Assembly (NCBI GenBank): GCA_045533055.1
Contig: JAZSHD010000022.1
Span: forward strand, 1 to 31,820
Length of the DNA stretch: 31,820 bases
Source: SIG78 sp045533055
GTDB taxonomy: Bacteria; Verrucomicrobiota; Lentisphaeria; Victivallales; Victivallaceae
Direction of reading: 5' to 3'
This document shows, piece by piece, positions 26,817 through 31,820 of the stretch (position 1 is the stretch's first letter; each line of letters begins with the position of its first letter). Made by a program: the position numbers and the translations under genes. Under the pieces are notes generated by a model that was given only the letters and a program-made list of their open reading frames with translations, did no database searches and was not told the DNA's origin.

Positions 26817-27563
26817 TTATGCCAAACCCAAAGAGATTTCCACATCCCGTGAAGCAGCTTCCAAAGCCGCATCGCCATATTCAGCGGTAGCTTCTCTGCC
26901 TGCCCGGGCGTACCAGAGCGAGCCGTCTATGCGGTCAAGCTCCACAGTATCAGGATAGATCGCCATTGTTGCGGAAGTTTCCAGCTTACCGGCATGGTCA
27001 CCGGGGAATTTTTTGCAGTGATCGTTCAAATCATGTTCCCGTGTGGTGTGGATCTGTATCCAGTTAAAGGGATTGTTGGCTCCGGAGTAGTAGTTGCTGA
27101 ATTTTTCCGTACCCCACCAGCCCTCGCCGGACTCTTTTTCCAGCCAGCTGAAAATCGTCTGCCGCCCGGCAATGCGGAACGCCAGATCTGTGGGCATACC
27201 CTGCCGGAACTCTTCGGTCTGGTGAGCTATAAAACAATGGATGTTGCGGAACCCCACCCGCAGCAGGCCGTGAAAAATATCTTTGGCTACGGGGATGAGT
27301 TTTTCTGCATCCACATGCACCGTACCGTTGTTTTCCGGTGCAGCCACCGCCAGCGACGCCGCTCCGTAATAAAATGGCGGCAGCACCACGATCTCCGGGT
27401 GGCGGGCTTCCACCCGTTCAATAACATTTATACAGGTAAAGCAATCCACCCCCAGCGGCAGATGTTCGGCGTGGTATTCCACCACCCCCAGCGGCAGAAC
27501 CACCGGCACATTGTTTTTGATAGCTTCCCGGATTTGATAAGGCAGCATTTTGAGGTATTGCAT
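26817..27563 (-). CDS. Creatininase-family amidohydrolase-like protein
   Basis: A 248-residue protein of the creatininase/creatinine amidohydrolase fold, a metal-dependent hydrolase family with many unassigned members. The N-terminal motif LPLGVVEYHAEHLPLGVD carries the likely metal ligands Glu29, His34 and Asp40. HAGKLETS near residue 200 matches the family's HAGExETS. The usual NGHGGN segment is replaced by CFIAHQTEEF, keeping one His, so the active site is altered. AAGGAG lies 7 bases before ATG 27563. It is the first gene of the minus-strand pair with the GH-like gene and is divergent from the GntR-type regulator. The physiological substrate is probably sugar-related given the context, not creatinine. 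Confidence 0.85.
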   Translation of the reverse strand: MQYLKMLPYQIREAIKNNVPVVLPLGVVEYHAEHLPLGVDCFTCINVIERVEARHPEIVVLPPFYYGAASLAVAAPENNGTVHVDAEKLIPVAKDIFHGLLRVGFRNIHCFIAHQTEEFRQGMPTDLAFRIAGRQTIFSWLEKESGEGWWGTEKFSNYYSGANNPFNWIQIHTTREHDLNDHCKKFPGDHAGKLETSATMAIYPDTVELDRIDGSLWYARAGREATAEYGDAALEAASRDVEISLGLA

Positions 27564-27579
27564 AACATTCTCCTTGATT

Positions 27580-27612
27580 AAAGTGTATAATACAGTTTCA
27601 AATCGCTTTCAC
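27580..27612 (-). promoter_or_regulatory. Putative promoter and operator of the creatininase-GH operon
   Basis: On the minus strand, GTGAAA (27607-27612) and TATACA (27584-27589) are 17 bases apart. The word AAAGTGTAT (plus strand 27580-27588) overlaps the -10 box. TGTATAATACA at 27584-27594 forms a 5-1-5 palindrome. Confidence 0.45.
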
Positions 27613-27674
27613 AGTACAATATAAAGCATAAAAACGATATTTTCAACAACAGAAAAAACTTTTTTACAAAAAAC

Positions 27675-27702
27675 TTGACTGATACACTTTTTGTGTTATA
27701 TT
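27675..27702 (+). promoter_or_regulatory. Putative promoter of the GntR-type regulator with an embedded operator
   Basis: TTGACT (27675-27680) and TATATT (27697-27702) are 16 bases apart. The spacer contains ATACACTTT (27682-27690), the reverse complement of the word in the divergent promoter, within the partial dyad ACACTTTTTGTGT. The -10 box ends only 8 bases before ATG 27711, which would give a leaderless or nearly leaderless mRNA. Confidence 0.5.
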
Positions 27703-27710
27703 ATTCCATT

Positions 27711-28751
27711 ATGAAAAAAACCGAACAAATATATCGTGATCTGAAAAAGCTGCTGGATGAAAATTTTTATCCGGCAAACTCCCGTTTTCCCTCGGAAAGC
27801 AGCCTTGCCGACCAATATAATGTCAACAAGATGACCATGAATAAAGTGGTTTCCATGCTGGTAAATGATGGTTATCTGGTGCGTGGCGTGCGGGGTGCCG
27901 GGACCCGGGTGGTCGAGCGGCGTTTTGCATTGAAAGGAACTATTGCGTTTTTCTCGCCTTTGACCAAATACACTGTGGAAGTTTTGCAGGGTGTTTACCG
28001 GGAGTGTGCCCGCAGCAACTTTGCTGTAATTGTGGAATCTCCGGAAATCGAAGACTTCCCCCACCGGGTACAGCTGTTGCGTGCCAACAAGATCAATGGT
28101 GTGATAAGTGCCACATTAGGTGCACCGCTTTTGCCGGAAGATATGTTTTCAGCTTGCGTGGATTGCGACCCAACGATGAATATGCCGGAAAACACCCGCT
28201 TTATCAACAGCGATAACTACCTTGGCGGCAAAGAAATAATGAGTAAGATCATCGAACGGGGCCACCGGGAGATATTGATTTTTTCCATGGAAAGATTCAA
28301 CCGCTCTCCGGATGCACCCAATACGCCCCGGGTGCGGGGTTTTTACGAAGCCATGCAGAATGCCAATATTGATAAAATCGAAGAACGCACCTTTTTCAGT
28401 GCCAACAACTCCCTTGCCGATGCGGAATATTTTTTGCAGAACTATTTACAGCGTTTCCCCAAAACCACGCTGATCGCCTGCGACTCTGACCCGGCGGCAG
28501 AGCTTATTCATACCGCCGCCCTGAAACAGGGTTTGGATTGTCCGGGCAAGATCGCCCTCACCGGCTTTGGCAATGTAAGCAAGCTGCCCATAGCCACGGT
28601 GGATCAGAATCCCGTAAGGCAAGGCGAACTGGCTGCCCGCAGCATAATCGAAGGCTTATCCGGCAACTGGGCAAATGTACCACTTGATAACAAAGTAACG
28701 ACTTCGGTGGTAAATCTGGAACATATACCAATAAAATTGCACTCTTCCTGA
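27711..28751 (+). CDS. GntR-type HTH regulator with LacI-type sugar-binding domain
   Basis: A 346-residue transcription factor combining a GntR winged helix (about 1-68: IYRDLKKLLDENFYPANSRFPSE, DQYNVNKMTMNKVVSMLVNDGYLVRGVRGAGTRV) with a periplasmic-binding-protein-like effector domain (about 72-346), the layout of AraR-like regulators. Effector-domain landmarks are VLQGVYRECARSN, INGVISA, FINSDNYLGGKEIM, RVRGFYEAM, ALTGFGN and the dimer-side end QNPVRQGELAARSIIEGL. The open frame runs back to a TTG at 27675, but that codon is part of the putative -35 box; ATG 27711 fits the GntR domain start. It is divergent from the creatininase/GH pair and probably responds to a sugar derived from their substrate. 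Confidence 0.92.
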   Translation: MKKTEQIYRDLKKLLDENFYPANSRFPSESSLADQYNVNKMTMNKVVSMLVNDGYLVRGVRGAGTRVVERRFALKGTIAFFSPLTKYTVEVLQGVYRECARSNFAVIVESPEIEDFPHRVQLLRANKINGVISATLGAPLLPEDMFSACVDCDPTMNMPENTRFINSDNYLGGKEIMSKIIERGHREILIFSMERFNRSPDAPNTPRVRGFYEAMQNANIDKIEERTFFSANNSLADAEYFLQNYLQRFPKTTLIACDSDPAAELIHTAALKQGLDCPGKIALTGFGNVSKLPIATVDQNPVRQGELAARSIIEGLSGNWANVPLDNKVTTSVVNLEHIPIKLHSS

Positions 28752-28793
28752 TAAAAAAAAGCAATTTTCAGCACTATTTTTGCCCCTTAAGTC

Positions 28794-28822
28794 TTGACAA
28801 CAGTGCAAAAATGTTATATACT
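28794..28822 (+). promoter_or_regulatory. Sigma-70-type promoter of the second pseudopilin gene
   Basis: A consensus TTGACA (28794-28799) and TATACT (28817-28822) are 17 bases apart. The spacer and -10 flank share AAAAATGTTrTATACTTAT with the promoter of the first pseudopilin gene at 8156. Confidence 0.8.
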
Positions 28823-28879
28823 TATTTATATAAGGATTTTTTGTATAGATAAAACATATATCAAACGACAGGAGCAGTC

Positions 28880-29686
28880 ATGAAAAAATTTTCCGGCAAT
28901 GAAGGGAGAGTTGCTGTATTGGGTACCAATACAGCTGTCCCGGGACAGCGTTTTACTTTGATCGAACTTTTAGTGGTAATTGCCATTATTGCCATACTTG
29001 CAGCAATGCTGCTCCCGGCATTGAGCAGTGCCAGAGCGGCAGCAAAGAGTGCGGCATGTACGGCAAACCTCAAGCAAATCAATATTGCAATAAATATGTA
29101 CGCCGATGAGAATGACGACTACCTGCCGCCCTCTTCGATGAAAAATGGCGAAAGTTGGATGCTTTATATATCAAGTACCAAAGGCGGTAATGGTTTGGTA
29201 TTCAGCAACAATTTGAAAATCCAGAGTTCTTTCCATTGTCCTGCCGAAACGGTCGATTTCGGCAGTCACACAGAAACAAAAGCCCAATACGGTCATTATG
29301 TAGCCAATATATATATTTTAGGCAGCAAAGGCACTTCCAGCAATCGCGACCGGGTCTATAAGCGGGGCGTTTTTGAAGACCCCGACGAAGCTATTATGAT
29401 CGGCGACGGCTTTAAACTGGACGGCAGTACCGCTTCCCAGATCCGCCACTTCAGCTTTCGCCATGGCTCCGGCGATACCAGACCTTTGGCAACTAATGGA
29501 AAATCTGCCGGAACTGAAGTTGCCGGCCCCGGCGGCTTGTGCAATATACTTTATGTATCAGGTGCCGTCCGTCCGATAAATATGTCCATGTTGTACGGCG
29601 ACCCAAGTTCCGGCAACGGTTTGCAGCGGGATAAAAGCGGCAAGATGGTTTGCGGCCCCAGCAAATACAAAGGAAGCGTTCTCTGA
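28880..29686 (+). CDS. Pseudopilin-like protein with prepilin-type N-terminal domain
   Basis: A 268-residue protein with a 24-residue leader, then FTLIELLVVIAIIAIL where Phe25 is +1 and Glu29 +5. The residue before the cut is Arg rather than Gly. The helix runs into LPALSSARAAAKSAAC and NLKQINIAINMYADENDDYLPP, the common start of the globular domain in these families. The C-terminal H-X9-DG region is stretched and altered: His195 in FRHGSGD, about 31 residues, then Ser227-Gly228 in ILYVSGAV. AGGAG lies 6 bases before the ATG. It stands alone between the GntR-type regulator and the oxidoreductase gene, and has its own promoter and terminator. It shares its promoter design with the pseudopilin at 8247. 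Confidence 0.88.
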   Translation: MKKFSGNEGRVAVLGTNTAVPGQRFTLIELLVVIAIIAILAAMLLPALSSARAAAKSAACTANLKQINIAINMYADENDDYLPPSSMKNGESWMLYISSTKGGNGLVFSNNLKIQSSFHCPAETVDFGSHTETKAQYGHYVANIYILGSKGTSSNRDRVYKRGVFEDPDEAIMIGDGFKLDGSTASQIRHFSFRHGSGDTRPLATNGKSAGTEVAGPGGLCNILYVSGAVRPINMSMLYGDPSSGNGLQRDKSGKMVCGPSKYKGSVL

Positions 29687-29710
29687 AAAAATTTTCCGGC
29701 GAGATAAAAA

Positions 29711-29752
29711 AATGCTTGCAGTTGAACAGTCAGCCTGCAAGCGTTTTATTTT
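29711..29752 (+). terminator. Rho-independent terminator after the second pseudopilin gene
   Basis: GCTTGCAG (29714-29721) pairs with CTGCAAGC (29735-29742), 8 bp with a 13-base loop, followed by a T-rich stretch (GTTTTATTTT). Confidence 0.75.
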
Positions 29753-29872
29753 CTGTATTTTTTGATAAATATACCGGCAACGGATCCGGTTTTTGCCCTG
29801 TAACTTATCCCTGATCAAGGTGCAAATAATCATTTTTACTTTCCGGAGCAGATAAATAAACAGCTGTCGTGC

Positions 29873-29901
29873 TTGAAAAAACTTTGTTGCAGTTGTATAG
29901 T
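29873..29901 (+). promoter_or_regulatory. Sigma-70-type promoter of the Gfo/Idh/MocA oxidoreductase gene
   Basis: TTGAAA (29873-29878) and TATAGT (29896-29901) are 17 bases apart. Because it lies inside the upstream extension of the open frame, it supports ATG 29941 as the true start, with a leader of about 33 bases. Confidence 0.7.
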
Positions 29902-29940
29902 ATAGAACATTTCAAATTACTGAAAGAAAGGTATATTCTT

Positions 29941-30909
29941 ATGCTTAAAGTTGCAATCGCCGGATTCCGGCACGATCATATTCTTGAACTGGTCAACAAA
30001 ACCAATGCTCACCCGCAGCTGGAACTGGTTGGCTGTGCGGAATCTGATGCCGAAGCCAGAGCCAAAACCATTGAACGGGGTATTGCAGTAGAGTGGAGCG
30101 ACCCATTTGAGATGATCGAAAAGCTCCCTTGCGACATTGTGGGTATCGGCGATGTTTACGCCAAACGGGGTGCTATTGCCATTGCTGCACTTAAAGCCGG
30201 TAAACATGTTATTGCCGACAAACCCTTGTGTACCAGCTTGACCGAGCTTGCCGAAATCCGCAAACTCTCATCCGAAAAAGGTCTTTCGGTGGGTTTGATG
30301 CTGCCTTTGTGGAGTTCGCCTAATGCTCAAACCGCCCGCCGCTTGATCGCTGAAGGCAAGCTGGGCGAAGTCCAGAGCGTAGTCTTTACCGGTCAGCACC
30401 CCCTGAACTACGGAACCCGTGCCGACTGGTATTGGCAGGAAAATATGCAAGGCGGCACCATCAACGACATTGCTCCCCACGGGGTCGATCTGGTGGAATA
30501 CATAACCAATATGAAGTTTGCCGATACCGTTTGCAGCCGCTGCTGGAACGACCATTTTCCGGAAGTACCCCACTTTAAAAACGGTGCTCAATTTATGGCA
30601 ACATTGGAAAATGGTGCCGGGGTCATGGCCGATGTATCTTACTTTGCCTGTCACTTTGCCCACCCCACCTACTGGCGGTTCACTGTGTGGGGCACCGAAG
30701 GCTGGCTGGAGTTTGTGCAGTCAGTTCCGGGGGTGAAATTCACCGACAAAACCACTCCGACTCAAATGATCTATCCGGAAAATTCCGGAACCGATTACCT
30801 CAAAGAGTTTCTTGCGGAAATAGCGGGCAATGTTCCGGCATATTTCAACACAAATCACATTCTGGATATGACCGAAACCACCTTGAAGATCCAGGCCGCC
30901 GCCAACTGA
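29941..30909 (+). CDS. Gfo/Idh/MocA-family NAD(P)-dependent oxidoreductase
   Basis: A 322-residue protein with an N-terminal Rossmann domain (KVAIAGFRHDH at the nucleotide-binding loop, about 1-120) and the family's C-terminal alpha/beta substrate domain. The catalytic-site Lys94 is in DKPLC, corresponding to the family's EKP motif. His180 and Asp183 in APHGVDLVEY match the distal catalytic His region. Such enzymes oxidise or reduce sugars, sugar acids and inositols. The nucleotide loop GFRHDH is less glycine-rich than the classical GxGxxG. AAAGG lies upstream of ATG 29941. The substrate is not known; location near the GntR-regulated GH locus suggests sugar catabolism. It is closed by a bidirectional terminator. 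Confidence 0.9.
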   Translation: MLKVAIAGFRHDHILELVNKTNAHPQLELVGCAESDAEARAKTIERGIAVEWSDPFEMIEKLPCDIVGIGDVYAKRGAIAIAALKAGKHVIADKPLCTSLTELAEIRKLSSEKGLSVGLMLPLWSSPNAQTARRLIAEGKLGEVQSVVFTGQHPLNYGTRADWYWQENMQGGTINDIAPHGVDLVEYITNMKFADTVCSRCWNDHFPEVPHFKNGAQFMATLENGAGVMADVSYFACHFAHPTYWRFTVWGTEGWLEFVQSVPGVKFTDKTTPTQMIYPENSGTDYLKEFLAEIAGNVPAYFNTNHILDMTETTLKIQAAAN

Positions 30910-30926
30910 TTTTATCACAAAAATCA

Positions 30927-30974
30927 CAAAAAATCCGGCAAATCACCTTGCGTGAAATTGCCGGATTTTTTTTT
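30927..30974. terminator. Bidirectional terminator between convergent genes
   Basis: AAATCCGGCAA (30931-30941) pairs exactly with TTGCCGGATTT (30958-30968); the inner bases CAC and GTG can extend the stem. A T run follows on the plus strand and an A run precedes it, so it can serve both the oxidoreductase gene and the convergent membrane protein gene. Confidence 0.88.
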
Positions 30975-30987
30975 GTGCAGAAGAGAT

Positions 30988-31668
30988 TTATTCCGCCATC
31001 TTTTGAGCTTGCTTGAACTCATAATCCCGGCGTACTCTTTCGTAAAAGTTGGCACAAAATGCCTGCACAAAAGGTGCTATCCAGAAAAAAGCGATTCCCA
31101 GAGTAAGAATACCTATTGGCAAGGCAATAAGGAACAAAAGCAGCATATATCCAAAAAGCTGCCACTTATGCCCGTACATGATCTCCCGGCTCATTATCAT
31201 AGCGTCTTTTACGGAACAAGCCGGATCATCGAGCATAACATAAAAGGTCATGCTGTAACGCAGCATTGCCACATAGCCGGGGATTATCAAAAGCAAAAAG
31301 TGCAGAAAAACGAAAATCAACACTCTGAAATACCCCCACAGCATACGGCCGTACTGCCGGAAAGGTTCAAAAACCGACTCCACCCGGGGATTTTCCTGCC
31401 GAACCAGCCGCAGGAAAAAGAGCATCACTCCCACGGTAAGCGGAAAAAGCAATATCCCGCTGATCAAACAGACAAAAGGTATGGCATTAGCAGCCATCTG
31501 GATAAAGACCGGCACCAGACAAGCCAATACCCCGCTGCCCCAATGACCTTTGAGGGAAGCACGGGCAGCCTTCCAAAGCAGAGCAAAGCTGATTTTTTCC
31601 AAACTGTTTTCTCCATTATCGGGCAAACACGGCAGCTGGTCAGCGACAGATTCGGCATGATTTTCCAT
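30988..31668 (-). CDS. DUF975-like integral membrane protein
   Basis: A 226-residue protein with about four to five hydrophobic segments (roughly 48-72, 74-90, 112-135, 171-195 and a final one near 190-206). The text ARASLKGHWG, VFEPFRQYGRMLWGYF, LLIIPGYVAMLRYSMTFYVMLDDP, AMIMSREIMYGHKWQLFGY and LTLGIAFFWIAPFVQAFCANFYERV follows the DUF975 pattern as I remember it. The function of that family is not established. The ATG at 31668 has AAAGGAT upstream. It converges on the oxidoreductase gene and appears monocistronic. The family is best known from Firmicutes, but I cannot judge transfer from this window. Confidence 0.8.
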   Translation of the reverse strand: MENHAESVADQLPCLPDNGENSLEKISFALLWKAARASLKGHWGSGVLACLVPVFIQMAANAIPFVCLISGILLFPLTVGVMLFFLRLVRQENPRVESVFEPFRQYGRMLWGYFRVLIFVFLHFLLLIIPGYVAMLRYSMTFYVMLDDPACSVKDAMIMSREIMYGHKWQLFGYMLLLFLIALPIGILTLGIAFFWIAPFVQAFCANFYERVRRDYEFKQAQKMAE

Positions 31669-31764
31669 AATAAAAGATCCTTTGTTGCGGTTGCGTTTTA
31701 CAATACACTACCTCATAAAAAAAATTATTGCAAATTTTCAAAAATTATTTTTTTATTTTTTTAG

Positions 31765-31778
31765 GCTCTGTTCCCAAT
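31765..31778 (+). repeat. Third copy of the 14-bp repeat end, at the window's right edge
   Basis: GCTCTGTTCCCAAT here is identical to 24364-24377 and in the same orientation. It may be the left end of another copy of the element, or of a larger parent element, running out of the window. The 152 bases after 31668 otherwise show only AT-rich sequence. Confidence 0.6.
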
Positions 31779-31820
31779 ATCGGTTGATTAACAGTAAAGA
31801 TGTTGAATAAAATCTTTTCA

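Noticed and set aside
29869..29940. Upstream extension of the oxidoreductase gene
   Set aside because: It contains a well-spaced TTGAAA-17-TATAGT promoter, and the Rossmann fold begins directly after ATG 29941.
1..31820. CRISPR arrays, tRNA or rRNA genes
   Set aside because: No regularly spaced direct repeats, cloverleaf-like segments or rRNA-like conserved stretches were noticed on either strand.

Overview
The window most likely comes from a Lentisphaerota (Victivallales-like) bacterium. The clues are two pseudopilin-like proteins with the characteristic FTLIELLVVIAIIAIL-type helix, a TIGR04073-type (exosortase-associated) small secreted protein, a Kdo-pathway isomerase implying an LPS outer membrane, and several large, poorly classified glycoside-hydrolase-like proteins next to the pseudopilin genes. 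This assignment rests on gene content remembered from those lineages, not on a search.

Layout. (1) 1-2812, minus strand: marR, RND adaptor and RND pump (pump cut by the left edge), with a palindromic operator just upstream of marR. (2) 3037-8128, plus strand: two large cytoplasmic glycoside-hydrolase-like genes. (3) 8247-13788, plus strand: a pseudopilin, a secreted glycoside-hydrolase-like protein and a CE15 glucuronoyl-esterase-like protein, closed by a strong terminator. (4) 13947-21647, plus strand: type IV pilus/type II secretion motor genes (two PilB/GspE ATPases in tandem, PilT, PilC), then a mannose-1-phosphate guanylyltransferase and a type III pantothenate kinase. (5) 21771-24305, plus strand: hisE, hisG, kdsD and the TIGR04073-like gene, closed by a terminator. 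(6) 24306-24693: noncoding, hairpin-rich, bounded by an inverted 14-bp repeat whose third copy lies at the right edge of the window (31765). (7) 24694-27563, minus strand: a glycoside-hydrolase-like gene and a creatininase-family gene, divergent from a GntR/LacI-type regulator (27711-28751). (8) 28880-30909, plus strand: a second pseudopilin and a Gfo/Idh/MocA oxidoreductase. (9) 30988-31668, minus strand: a DUF975-like membrane protein.

How it fits together. Two carbohydrate loci, each with its own pseudopilin gene, flank genes for the pilus/secretion motor. The two pseudopilin genes have nearly identical core promoters (27 of 32 positions). A 9-bp word, AAAGTGTAT, sits in the core promoter regions of the regulator, of the divergent catabolic pair and of the distant 3037 gene, so the GntR-type regulator may control both loci. 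A pseudopilin-linked polysaccharide-utilisation system is the most interesting hypothesis here; it is inference. No tRNA, rRNA, CRISPR array or complete transposase gene was seen.
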